This document shows, in pieces, positions 13,001 through 22,959 of a stretch of DNA of 64,000 nucleotides; positions within the stretch are counted from its first letter, which is position 1; the number at the start of each line of letters is the position of its first letter. The notes beneath the pieces were generated by a model. It was not told the DNA's origin. It searched no databases and saw only the letters and a program-made list of their open reading frames with translations. The position numbers and the translations under genes were made by a program. Location of the stretch: contig JAOANR010000015.1 of NCBI GenBank assembly GCA_030278955.1, positions 38,348,487 through 38,412,486 on the forward strand, given 5' to 3'. This DNA comes from Hygrophila difformis. Its lineage: Eukaryota > Streptophyta > Magnoliopsida > Lamiales > Acanthaceae.

Positions 13001-13830
13001 CTGTCGATTACATGTCCAAATGGGTCGAGGCAGTCGCATTACCAACCAATGATGGTAGCCAAGTCATCAAATTTCTCAAGAGCAACATTTTTAATAGATT
13101 TGGCGTACCTAGGGTGATAATATCTGATGGAGGAACACACTTTGTTAACAAAGCGTTTGAAACTTTAATGAGTAAAAATGGAATCCTCCATAAGATAGGC
13201 ACGCCTTATCATCCTCAAACCAGTGGTCAAATCGAGGTATCAAACCGCGAGATCAAACATATACTCGAAGCCACGGTTGGGATAACCCGTAAGGATTGGG
13301 CACATAAGCTTAATGATGCTCTATGGGCATACCGCACTGCATACAAGACTCCCATCGGGATGTCTTCGTACAGGCTTATCTTCGGAAAAGCCTGTCATTG
13401 GCATGTACAGTTAGAGCATAAAGCTTATTGGGCCGTCAAAACGCTTAACTTCGATCCAAAAGTTGCTCAGGGCAAACGCAAGTTGGACCTCAATGAAATT
13501 GAGGAAATACAAGCGCAAGCTTACGAGAGCTCTCGGATTTATAAAGAGCGGACACAGAAGTTACACGATCGCCGGATCAAACCTAAGCACTTTTATGTTG
13601 GTCAAAATGTGTTGTTATTCAATTCTAGGTTAAAGTTGTTCCTTGGAAAGCTGAAATCCAGATGGGAAGGACCACATGAAGTGTTAGAGGTGTTTGAAAG
13701 TGGAGCCGTCAGGATCCGAACTGACAAGGCCAGCATAGTGGTGAATGGGTACCGACTGAAGGAATACATCGGACAGTTTGATCCGGAAAAAGAGAGCCAA
13801 GCAGTGGCAGACCCGGTTTACACTCAATAA
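10033..13830 (+). pseudogene. Pol of element O (Athila-type protease, RT, RNase H, integrase)
   Basis: Open for 1265 residues but lacking a credible native start; the frame is cut from gag by the stop at 10012. Visible domains: protease ([15 protein letters not shown]), reverse transcriptase ([20 protein letters not shown], then FMDDFSVYG), RNase H ([14 protein letters not shown]), integrase zinc finger and core ([25 protein letters not shown] giving a D-D-35-E spacing). No chromodomain follows. Two residues are missing from the zinc finger: A2 reads KGCDRCQRL, here KDRCQRL (12852-12870), which removes one zinc-binding cysteine. The product would copy RNA to DNA and insert it, but is very likely inactive. 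Confidence 0.85.
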
Positions 13831-13920
13831 AAACAACAATTAAACTATAAAAATTTCATTTTTATGTATATCTGCATTGCTTTATTTTTAAAATCAGAAA
13901 ATATCCAAAATTTAATTAAA

Positions 13921-13960
13921 CATTTAGAGTACTAAGACTCTAAATGTGAGGATGTTGATA
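13921..13960 (+). promoter_or_regulatory. Stem-loop followed by polypurine-like motif, O copy 1 (after pol)
   Basis: A perfect 10-bp stem (CATTTAGAGT with ACTCTAAATG, loop ACTAAG) runs directly into TGTGAGGATGTTGATA. In A2 the sequence abutting the 3' LTR is AAATGTGAGGATGT followed by the LTR start TGATA, so this internal motif copies the polypurine tract plus the first bases of the LTR. It may be an additional plus-strand priming site. Confidence 0.7.
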
Positions 13961-14305
13961 TTTGGAGAAACTCTAATATGGTTGATATATCTGTCTTGTA
14001 GAAATTCCGGAAACACTAAAAAGAAGGAGTAGAAAAATAGTGCGGAAAACCAGGTTCCCGGTTGGATTAATTCCATGAATTTAAGAAAATATTCTCGGAA
14101 TTTAAAGCAATTTAAAATCCGGAATAAATTTTACATATAAATGGAATTGATCTAACCTATGTTTATGCAAGTGGATTAATTTAATTTCCAGCCCAGTATT
14201 TTAAAATTATTTGGACTTAATTTATTCAGATCCAAAACAAATAAATGGACTCAGGCCCAATATCACACTCGGGCCCAGTCCATAAAAAATTGAAAATTCA
14301 AAAAC
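13961..14305 (+). other. Non-coding spacer of O
   Basis: No ORF. It aligns with A2 32110-32447 read on the - strand (shared phrases: ccaggttcccggttggatta and actcgggcccagtcca). It probably belongs to the upstream part of the internal promoter region. Confidence 0.6.
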
Positions 14306-14779
14306 CCAGTCGCGGGACTAGGCACCAGTCGCGAGATCATGTCTCACGATCGAGTGGCAGTCAGGCGACTGAGGCCTCCAGACCATAATCCGGGACCCCT
14401 AGTCGCTAAGCAAAAGTCCAGTCGTGAGACTAAGTCTCACGACTGAATCCAAGTCTAGCGACTGGGTCCCCAAATCCTTTCTGTCCCAGTCGCAAGACAA
14501 CACACCCCAGTCGCGAGACTATGTAGCGACTGGGTCCCTAAACTCTTTCTCATCCTTTCACCCAGTCGTGAAACCACCCCCAGTCGCGAGACTTAGTCTG
14601 GCGACTGGCTTTTAGTTTCGCGACACTCATTTTCACTTGGCCCCACTGCCATTTAATCTTGTCGTGATACCCCAAGACATGGTCTCGCGACTGGCTTCCA
14701 GTCTAGCGACTCCCTAATGTCGCTAGACCCCAGTTGTGAAACTCAGTTTCGCGACATGGGCTAGGGTTTCACGACTGGG
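14306..14779 (+). repeat. Palindromic repeat array 3 of O, upstream of internal promoter
   Basis: Same unit family as the two LTR arrays of O. The clearest unit, 14419-14445, has perfect 12-bp arms CAGTCGTGAGAC and GTCTCACGACTG around TAA. The array ends nine bases before a TATATAA box. A2 has an array in the same internal position built from its own LTR unit. Confidence 0.8.
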
Positions 14780-14787
14780 CCCATTAA

Positions 14788-14794
14788 TATATAA
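14788..14794 (+). promoter_or_regulatory. Internal TATA-like box of O (env-like transcript)
   Basis: TATATAA is followed by a C-run and a pyrimidine-rich CTTCTTCTTCTTCC stretch, then the first ATG of the leader exon about 160 bases on. The arrangement array, TATA, pyrimidine tract, short ATG exon, GT donor recurs in A2 (array 31788-32100, box 31771-31780). Confidence 0.55.
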
Positions 14795-14954
14795 CCCCCC
14801 CCCCCCCTTCTTCTTCTTCCGTACGTTTCCACACTTAGCCATATTCGAATTTTCTCTCGAACTCGAAACCCTTATTCCCGACGAACACAAGTGTTCCTCG
14901 CACTTTTCCGACCAGTTTCCGGCGAAACTCTGTCCGATTTTCTGAAAATCACTA

Positions 14955-14986
14955 ATGCCGTCATCCTCATCTAAGGCCGAGCCATG
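14955..14986 (+). CDS. Leader exon of the O env-like gene
   Basis: A short ATG-initiated exon of ten codons plus two bases ends at CCATG with donor GTAAGC. The predicted acceptor is the CTTTCTTAG ending at 16385; joining gives an open frame into the env-like sequence until a TGA about 30 codons later. The split is phase 2, exactly as in the A2 leader exon. That agreement between two diverged elements is the main support. No transcript data are available here. Confidence 0.5.
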
Positions 14987-16385
14987 GTAAGCATTTCTCT
15001 ATTCGATTCTCGCGACCCCTGTTTTCGCAATTTTGGGGGTTCCAGTTCTTGTTTATGCGGAATTTGTAAATATGGGCGATTTTATATGTTTTATACCTCT
15101 GTTTTTACGATTTCGGGCATTGCAACTCTTGAGCATTGATTTCCTTTTCACTCGTATGATGTTGGTAATGGCCGAGCATGATTAGTGAAAAGGGGGATGT
15201 TGTTTTTGCTGTTGTGAAGGGGCGAGGGTGTTCTGATTTGATGGGTATAGTGATTTCTGAATTTAGGGGTTGTTAGAACTTTGGGGCAGCATATTAGGGT
15301 TCAACAGGGGGGGGGGGGGACCGCCATTGTTGAACCTTGAAGTTTCCTAGGGTTCTAAAAAAGGGTGTTTCTTGTCTTAAGCATGCTCTTGACACAAAAT
15401 CTCTATGAAATTTGGAAAACCAGTGAGCATGTGGGTATTTTTGAATATCGTAATGTTGTTGGTTGAGTGTTAGTGATTATGTGATTGAAAAGCATGTTGA
15501 ACTCAGTAAGTTTTGTGATTTAGAACAGTTGAGCATGCCTGGTTGATCTCTTGTTGTTGATAAGTTAGAACTATGATCCTGTGTTATTTTGGTTGTTCTT
15601 TGCATGCCTATTTGATCAATAAATGTTATTCCCCTGTTTGGCATAACTGTGTGTGTCCACTGCAATTCTATAAATGTGAGTGTTGGCATGTTTGACGCAG
15701 CCTGTGCACAAAAACCCCTGCCAAAAATCTCTTTATCAGACAAACCTTTTCACAAAAAGACAAAAAAGGGTTGGTAGGAATTTTGGTTGACTTGTGTTTT
15801 TGGTTCAAAATGGAACTAATAGTGTGAGTGATAAGCAGTATTTTTGTCACCTAACTTCTATCATTTTCAGAAAAAATCCAAATGGGACCACTCACATCCC
15901 ACTTTCATTTAATAAAAACAAGTCAACTTTTATTAAAATTAAAAACAATGTTTGCAAGTTTTTGTGAATGTTTTAACTGTCCAAATCAGTCCAAGCAATC
16001 TGGAAATAGCAAATCCATTTCGCCACGTCTCCACTGCACATTCCAATTTCGAGCATCCATTCCATTCATTCCATCTCATTCCAATTTCAACAAGTGCCTC
16101 GAGCTTGTTTAATAAATTGAGAAAAATCAAACCTTTTGGGCCCAATGGTCCATTAAAAATATATGTTGGGTCCAATGACCTAACTTTTTAATAAAATGAG
16201 TGTTGTTTAAATTTCATTTGTACATACTGCATATATGCCTTGTAATAAAATTCAAGTATAATCAATTAAATCGCATTTCGAGCAAAGCTCAAAATGTGAG
16301 GATGTTGATTTTTAACTTGAATAATTTTATGAAAATTATGAAAAAAAAAAACTTGATTGTGTTTAATCTTCTCTATCTTTCTTAG
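14987..16385 (+). other. Predicted intron 1 of the O env-like gene
   Basis: GT donor at 14987 and a pyrimidine-rich tract plus AG ending at 16385. The second half aligns with the A2 intron (shared: gggaccactcacatccca and ccacgtctcca). It contains stem-loop copy 2 at 16274-16310. ORFs seen on either strand here have no recognisable motif and are not called. Confidence 0.5.
16274..16310 (+). promoter_or_regulatory. Stem-loop followed by polypurine-like motif, O copy 2 (in intron)
   Basis: Arms CATTTCGAGC and GCTCAAAATG (one mismatch, loop AAA) run into TGTGAGGATGTTGATT. This is the same arrangement as copy 1 after pol, with a different stem sequence. Confidence 0.65.
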
Positions 16386-16964
16386 GAACGAAAAGATTAC
16401 TAAATCAGGCATTCTATTGCCTGATTGTACACTAGAGAAAGCAGCATATGAAGCTTCCACAGACTGAATTGAGATCAAACAGATGAGGGAGGCTATCATG
16501 AAAGAATATTCAGTGCCCTTAGATCACACAACAGAAGTTGTATTAGACCTCCCACCGGGTTGGAATGTCAACAACCTCTCGAGAATAGAACAGAGGCAGC
16601 CACCTCTATTGAACGCGATTTCTTCCATTTTATTAAAATGTTTTGGAAGAGGATGATGGATCACGCCCCCAAGTATACTAAGACCACTCCAGCGGTCCAT
16701 CACGAAAGGATTCAGTTGAAATTCAATGAACACATGGCCATCTGGAGTAGGCATGTGGAAAGAGGAACGAGAGACAAGGCACTGGCTAATTTCGACATCA
16801 TCATTCCGAATCAGATCATCAACCCTCAAGTGAGGATGGCTTTCACTGACAAACAGATTGATATAAGCAGGATTCTGAGCCGAGGGGTGATAATGATGCA
16901 TGAGGCATTTCCCTTCAAATGGAACCCCTATTTGTTTGAGAGGAAGGGACCTGAGCAACAGAAG
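16386..16964 (+). pseudogene. Env-like ORF of O, N-terminal part (exon 2, before C1 insertion)
   Basis: After the acceptor the frame is open for about 30 codons, then a TGA and a frameshift interrupt it. From 16560 it reads on without a stop to 16964, where C1 is inserted. The sequence (RDFFHFIKMFWKRMM, GVIMMHEAFPFKWNPYLFE) matches no family I can name. It continues in frame at 59384 once C1 and one target-site copy are removed. Its place downstream of pol is that of the env-like ORF in Athila elements; no membrane segment or signal peptide is visible, so calling it an envelope protein would be by position only. Confidence 0.65.
16960..16964 (+). repeat. Target-site duplication AGAAG of C1, left copy
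   Basis: AGAAG directly precedes the LTR start TGTAAT; the same five bases follow the 3' LTR at 59379-59383. Confidence 0.95.
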
Positions 16965-19523
16965 TGTAATACCCGAGAATTTTCCAACATAAAATGAAAC
17001 AATAATTAAATAAATAGACAATAAATACAATAAATACCATAAATAAATAAATCCAGCAAATAAAGAAATAAATAAAGATAAGGAAATGAGAAATGAGATT
17101 TTACTTAAAAAGGAATTAAAGGAATTTAATTAAATAAAAGGAATTATTAAAGGTAAATAAATTATACACTGAAACCCGACACCAATGAACTCGAGAATTC
17201 GAGTCCAACATCCAATTAGACCCGAGTAAAAATTTAGAGAGAAAGTAGAAACCCGAATATACCCCGGAAATCGGAATACGGGAGCATAGAGGGATAGAAG
17301 TCCGAAAGAGATGAGGAAAAGCACGACGGATTGCACGACCCGCCCGAACCGAAGTCCAGGCGAGCTCGGCGCGGTGGCCGCGCGGTCGAAGAAGGGAGGG
17401 CGCGCCACGGCCGCGCCGTCGGACAGATTCGCCCGTTGCGTGAATCTCTCGCCCGAATGCGGATTTTTCGACATCGGTTGAATATCTTTCGACTCAAGAC
17501 CCTTAGGGTCAGATCTTGGACGCCCTAGGTCTTAGCTATCTATAAATAAACCCCTTTGGAAGCCCCGAATACTTTTACAAAACCTACAACTCTCTCTATA
17601 CATTCGAAACCCAAATTCCGGAGTCGTCGGAGGCACAAAACCAAGGCGAATACTGGTTGGATGAAATTCTGAGATCTCCAGCGTCGTGGTAAGTTTCGAT
17701 CCAATCCTTGTTCAATATACGATTCGAAAACGAATCCTAATCTTCTCATTTTCCCTTCTACACCTCGAATTGGATCTAGAGCATAGAACCCGACGAACGG
17801 AGAGGAGAAACGGTGGACTGGAAGCCACGCCTTCGAAATAGACGATCCCGGACGTTCACAACTCTGTAAGTTAATACTTACATGGTTTTGGGAGTAATTA
17901 AAACACGAAACCTAAAAGCTTAATCGAATCTTGTGAAAATCTGTCAACGTATGTTTTTTACCGACGCAACAGTTTTGCCTAATTTTTCCGAACCTTAAAA
18001 CGACATCAAACGGAAAAACTTAAAACACAAAAAACGTTCCTAAGGCTTAGATCTATCTACTGTAAAATTTTCAGAATTTTTAGAGATGATATGTATGTGA
18101 AAACCAACCGAAACCGAGCTGCTTGGAATTAGATCTTGAAATTCTTGACAGAATTTAGGTCCGATCTTGATCACGTTTTTGACTTAGGTTCTAGACTGAT
18201 TTAGATCTTTGGCCGAACATGAAAGTTGTATATAAATGTCTTAAGATGGTCTCTGTAAAATTGCATCAAATTTGGAGTTGTGTTGCTATGGTAGATTTCA
18301 ATATCTTTAAACTGTGGTCTGTGAAATTCGGACAGATTTGTGTTTCTGTGAAAATTGGTGTCTTTGACCTATTTCGGTATCTTGGATTGAAAAAGTTAAA
18401 ACACGAAAGTTGTTCATCTCGACGTTTCGGAGTCCATAGTGAAATTTCGGAATTTTTGGAGTTTAATCTGATTTTAGACGAATTTTAGAGTAAACAATGG
18501 TTTACCGCAAGTCAAATCTTGGAATCTTGTTGAAACATGGAATTAACCTTTAGGGTTGAAATGAGTTGAAATATGATTTTTAAACAAACTAAATTGAAAT
18601 CAGATTTTTGAAATTAAGTCCCCTTACAAACTTGATAAATTAAAATTAGGGGTGAGTGCTCTGCAGGGTGCCCCCTAACGATTCACTTCGTGCCTTAATG
18701 GACGATGGTAACCCCGCGCGAAATTGAGATATGATATTGCCAAAACGGCATGAGATATAGAGCCTACACTCTCGAGAATATCCACATGGATTTCCCGAGG
18801 CTCCGGAGTGGTACTGGGTATGGCTGATACGGTTGCGGCCGCCGGGCTACCGGCTAAACTTGTTGAGATTGCGATGGAATCGTGAAATACTTAAAATACC
18901 AAATCTGGGATGTAAGGGGGAAATTAGAATTAAATTAAATTGAAATGTGTGTGGTTGTCTAATTAAATTATTTGAATGCTTTATTTAAATTATGGCTTTA
19001 TTTTAAATTGAATTGTTAATTAAATTAAATCGAATATTATGTTATTATCATGCTTTTTATTAATTATGAAATGAATGGCTTTTAAACCCTACGATCATGT
19101 CTGTGTTAACTTACTCAGCAAGTTGTGCTGACCAAACCATTTTTATTTTCCTTTCTTACAGAGTATGTGGAATGAGCATGACCATATTCATGCATGGGGG
19201 AAATTGCATTTTTGGAAAACTTATCGTTTTTAAATTCGTACATTAGACTATATTATGAACGGGTCTGTCTAACCCGTGTTTTGGCCATGTCGGCCCTATT
19301 TACATTTTCCGCTACAATACTATACTAAAACAATTATTTCCGCTGCGCTATGATATTATTATTTTCGAATTATATCGTATGGGCTGTTTTGAATGCTTTA
19401 AATGTTTTAAATACTGCAATACCTAGCCTTGCATTCCTTTAGTAAGCTCGGAGAAACCGTGTCTTGCTAGGGGGATGTGGCGGTGACATCCCGACCTGGG
19501 TGACCAAAAACCGGGGTGTTACA
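16965..19523 (+). repeat. 5' LTR of C1
   Basis: TGTAATACCCGAG to GGGGTGTTACA, 2559 bp. It holds a GC-rich island (about 17330-17435), TATAAATA (17541-17548) and a donor-like GTAAGT at 17871-17876. The small ORFs within it have no protein counterpart. It differs from the 3' LTR by an indel in the AT-rich start (near 17025) and scattered substitutions. Confidence 0.92.
17541..17548 (+). promoter_or_regulatory. TATA box of C1 5' LTR
   Basis: TATAAATA about 100 bases after the GC-rich island, with an identical copy at 57395-57402 in the 3' LTR. Confidence 0.65.
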
Positions 19524-19526
19524 AGT

Positions 19527-19540
19527 TGGTATCAGAGCCC
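19527..19540 (+). other. Primer-binding site of C1 (initiator Met tRNA)
   Basis: TGGTATCAGAGCCC lies three bases after the LTR end. This is the standard plant initiator-methionine tRNA complement used by many chromoviruses. C2 has the same site in reverse at 47902-47915. Confidence 0.9.
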
Positions 19541-19742
19541 GACTATTTTTAAACTATTATTTTTAAACCATTATTATATTTAAAGTACTATTAATATTTT
19601 GACTATTATTTTAAATTTTAAAGTATTATTTCCATGGAAAATTTTTATTTTAAAACCCATGGAAAAAATATATGTTGTGCATTAAATTATTTTTTTGGGG
19701 GGGGGGGGGATCATCATTTGCATTTGCATATTGCATCTCTTC

Positions 19743-19868
19743 TATGAACTTAGAATCTTGGCGAATTTGAACTTAGAATCTTGGCGAATTTGAACTTAGA
19801 ATCCTGGCGAGTTTGAACTTAGAATCTTGGCGAAATGAACTTAGAATCTTGGCGAATATTAACTTAGA
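19743..19868 (+). repeat. Short tandem repeat in C1 leader
   Basis: About five copies of a roughly 25-base unit containing GAACTTAGAATCTTGGCGAA, slightly diverged, directly before the coiled-coil ORF. No counterpart is seen in C2, so it is probably a local expansion in this lineage. Confidence 0.85.
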
Positions 19869-19885
19869 TCTCTTACTTGTGCTAG

Positions 19886-20485
19886 ATGGCTAGTCAAGAC
19901 ATGATGCAGTTGATGATCAAGATGATGAACGTTCACCTTGATTCCCATCAAACAATAGAGCAAATGAAATACCGTATAGCTCACTTGGAGGCAAATCTGC
20001 ACCAAATGGGAGACTTAAGGGAAGCTGACCTCCAGCACTTCCTGAACCCGAGAGCCGCTGATCAAGATCGCATAAAAGATTTAGAAACTCAAGTGCAAAA
20101 ACTCACCGAACGAAGAGATGCTATGATAGATAGAATCGAGAATCTAGGGACAGACCTGCTTGACCTCACTGACATAGTAGTACCATATAGCCCTGTGGAA
20201 GACCACTTGATGGGACCACGAAGCCCAACACCCCCAGTAGAGAGCCCATCCGGCCTTATCCGTGGACGCTACGGAACCCTTGGACTCTGGCCCCACATGG
20301 TCCGCCCGTCGCCAAACCCGGGCCCCGTGGTGAACCATCTGGAGGAGTCACCAGAACCAGTTCCGGAAGCCGTTGATCCACCATCCCCAGTGTTTCATGG
20401 ACCCTTGGGCACCGGCCAAGTCTCTGATGAGGACGATCCTATGGAAGACCCCGCTACTCTGCTAGAGGACGCAGAGATCTTTTAG
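19886..20485 (+). CDS. Small coiled-coil protein upstream of gag (ORF0) in C1
   Basis: 199 residues starting MASQDMMQ, ATG about 360 bases after the LTR. Residues 15-100 are rich in charged residues and heptad-spaced Leu/Met/Ile (a coiled coil by eye). A Pro-rich middle follows, then an acidic tail with SPVFHGPLGTG and DEDDPMEDP. C2 carries a clear relative in the same place (47057-47584): MAS start, similar length, and the same two tail motifs. No known domain is recognised. The ORF is fully open although C1 pol is ruined. Two separate elements keep it between primer site and gag, so it is likely a real protein of this chromovirus group, function unknown. Confidence 0.7.
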   Translation: MASQDMMQLMIKMMNVHLDSHQTIEQMKYRIAHLEANLHQMGDLREADLQHFLNPRAADQDRIKDLETQVQKLTERRDAMIDRIENLGTDLLDLTDIVVPYSPVEDHLMGPRSPTPPVESPSGLIRGRYGTLGLWPHMVRPSPNPGPVVNHLEESPEPVPEAVDPPSPVFHGPLGTGQVSDEDDPMEDPATLLEDAEIF

Positions 20486-20811
20486 ATACTTTGTCTTAGA
20501 TAGTACAATTATTTTGCGCATCCTATTACTTGTACTAAATTTCTTTTAAAGGAATAAAATGCAAGTTGATTTTTTTTTAAATCCTTCCGCCCAAAACTAT
20601 CGAAAAAAAAAAGAGAGAGAGAGACGAACCGGAACAGTTCCACCGCATTTTCTCTAAACGATAACAGTCAAATCAGACAACTGAGCAAGGATACAACGGG
20701 AACATAAACTACGAAACATAAACAACAAGATCATCCTTGTACAGTCCATAAGAAACAACTAAATAAAACACTACTACTGCAAGCCTAGATGGGAAACGCA
20801 GAAACGAAGGA
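20486..20811. other. Junction between ORF0 and the antisense gene
   Basis: No ORF. It contains runs of T and A and a short GA microsatellite (about 20611-20623). The two genes converge here, and this is probably one edge of the segment that replaced gag, protease and early RT. Confidence 0.5.
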
Positions 20812-22106
20812 TCACTGGTCGGGAGGCGGGAACTGACGACGCATATACTCGTCCATCTGACGCATGTAGGCATACATGTCGGTCATGGTGGCCTGCTGCT
20901 CCAGCTGCCTCGTAGTGATCGTATCCATGCGAGCCTGGTATAGATCCATCCTGGCATCCAGAGCGTCGTAACGAGCCTGCCCGGCTGCAAACCCAGCGTC
21001 CATACGAGCAAACCCCGCATCCATACTAAGCTGCATACCTTGCATAATCTGAACTATCTGCGGCATCTCCGCACCCTGCTGGGGAACCACGGGAGGTGGA
21101 GGTGGCTGCTCAGGAGGGACAACTAGAATCAAACCATCGCCATTGGGCTCCGGGCGGAGGACAGCCGGAGGAGCCCCACGTCGTAGAGCACCGCGTCGAG
21201 CGGCATAGGTAGGGATACGGTAGTAGCCGCCAGCGGTTAGCTCGTAAGGATCCGTCTCTGGTGACGTACGGATCCCCTGAGCCGCACACATGCCACAAAT
21301 AAGATGAACGTGGGTAATCACCCTACTCCCTCGTCCTCGGCGCATACCCCTCAGGTTGTCCGCGATACAAGCCCCAACATTCACCCTACCACCTCGGGCG
21401 AGAAAGCAGATGGTCTCATAGACGTGGTCTATAACAATATGGCTCCGGGTGATCGGCCGGACACGACCTAACCATATCTGAGCAAGCTCGCGCCACGGAG
21501 AGTCCATCGTCGTCAACCGCAACTCATGATCATGCTCGAGCTGAGGAGCCATCAAGGTGCATAAAACGCCCCACGCAGGCGGGGGTATACGACCCTCAGG
21601 CTGTGGCCGGAATACGCCGTCGTCAGGAAGGCCGAAGTAGACGTTGATCGCCCGAGCACTGAAATCTAGATGGCGACTCCGAACCCAGACTCGAGACAAG
21701 TCGCTGTTCTCCCCGAGACCGCCAATGTTGGCGATGACCTCCATAGCTAAATAACCAGAAGCGATGCCCTCGAGGTGGCGCGCAAGTCCACTCCACTGAA
21801 GAAGGCCCAAAACTGGACTAACCCTGTCGTCGTCCATATGGCGAGGATCCATGCCTCTCTCCGGAACATAAGCCCTGTTCCGACGAAGCTCATCGAAATA
21901 GAACTCCTTAGAGCCATAGTAGCAAACCGGTACCTATCGTGTCGATGGGGACGCACCTCGTCGGGAAGACCCTTGAGCTTAGGGCCCCGCTGCTCCTCGT
22001 CCTCCTCTGACTCGCTCTCGTCGAAGTCAGGCATCGCCGGAGCGGCAGTGCTAGGGCCAGCCTCGTCACGCTGAGCAACCCGTCTCCTGGTCCTCGGGGG
22101 ACACAT
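20812..22106 (-). pseudogene. Antisense gene in C1 with plant-transposon-protein-like domain
   Basis: Two reading frames on the - strand join into one protein of about 430 residues. Frame one starts ATG at 22106 (MCPPRTRRRVAQ, then an acidic DESESEEDEE stretch). After a one-base shift near 21915 frame two runs KEFYFDELRRNRAYVPERGM to the stop at 20812. The core has LDFSARAINVYFGLPDD and later GRVNVGACI, the pattern of the Pfam family 'putative plant transposon protein' (PF20167), by memory not by search. The C-terminal part is Pro-rich, then a coiled coil of repeated MDAGFAxM units. It lies opposite to the direction of C1 and occupies the place of gag. One frameshift is the only visible break. 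Confidence 0.65.
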
Positions 22107-22143
22107 GAGTTACGCCAAAACAACCCATAAAAAGAGCAGCATC

Positions 22144-22735
22144 CTGCAGATACCCAACCAATACCAAGTATAAGGATAAATCGTACACAGAGATTACATC
22201 AGGTATAGGCTAGAAAACTCAAGAACATGAAGTGTAGACTATAACACGATCGATCTAAGAGGATTACTGAGCAAATAATAAGCCCCAACGAATCCCAAGA
22301 CTCTTTGGGACATTTAGTCGAACACGTTGTGTGCGCAATAAATCAAGTTCAAAGTTTACTTGTAAACACATGGGAAACGTCCCCAAATCAAAACAATTGC
22401 TTAGGCAATAACTCATCATCATAATAGGGCACAAAACCACGACAACAAACTCTTCCGCATGCCCACAATACCAACACAAATCGGGAAATTCATACTAAAT
22501 TATGGAATCTAATAAAAACTTCCTCCAACTAGGCATACATTGTTGCACAAATACTTCCTAATCAACAAAAATAACACCAAGTATCGCATAGACTCGCTAG
22601 TTGCACAAATTAAAGTCTAAAAACAACAAATCCCCAAATTTTGTCCCTAAACCCTAGGTTCGAAATTCATCCAAAGAGTAAGGCTAAACAAGGCATAAAA
22701 TCTGAAATTGACAAGTAGAAGTAGTAGACACATAC
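22144..22735 (-). other. Predicted 5' UTR intron of the antisense gene
   Basis: On the - strand an exon ending CCATTGCAAG meets GTATGTGTC at 22735. A T-rich stretch and TATCTGCAG end at 22144. The ATG of the antisense ORF lies about 40 bases into the next exon. Intron size is 592 bases. The leader exon upstream (about 22736-22850) lacks ATG-initiated coding of note. Confidence 0.5.
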
Positions 22736-22959
22736 CTTGCAATGGAAAATCGAAGCCGGGAATGGGAGAATTGGGGAATGAGAGAACGAATTTGAGAGCA
22801 AACTAGAAGAAGCCTCGGAAGTGGAAATAGGGCGGAATGGTCCGCGCGAGCCCTTTTTTTTCAAACTGCCATGGCCGCACGGTCGCGCGCGCGCTGCCGC
22901 GCGGGCACCGCGCGAGCCTCGAAAAGCGTTTTTTTAATTTTATCTTCCGTTGTTTACGC
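22736..22959 (-). promoter_or_regulatory. GC-rich promoter-like region of the antisense gene and breakpoint with C1 RT
   Basis: A CpG-dense block (about 22868-22928, many GCGCGC) resembles the islands in the LTRs of C1, C2 and G0. No TATA box is seen. RT coding begins abruptly at 22960, so the second edge of the replaced segment is near there. Confidence 0.4.

Noticed and set aside
10033..13830. O pol as an intact, functional gene
   Set aside because: There is no proper start or gag linkage because of the stop at 10012, and a zinc-binding cysteine of the integrase finger is deleted.
15477..16191. Several ORFs of 60-90 residues in the O intron region
   Set aside because: They lie within the predicted intron, on both strands, are not preserved in the homologous A2 intron and have no motif.
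16524..17030. 168-residue ORF on the - strand opposite the env-like exon
   Set aside because: It crosses the boundary of the C1 insertion and is a shadow of the env-like frame, which continues correctly at 59384.
18219..18488. 89-residue ORF in the C1 5' LTR
   Set aside because: The copy in the 3' LTR is cut short by a stop (58075-58287) and the sequence is AT-rich LTR with no motif.
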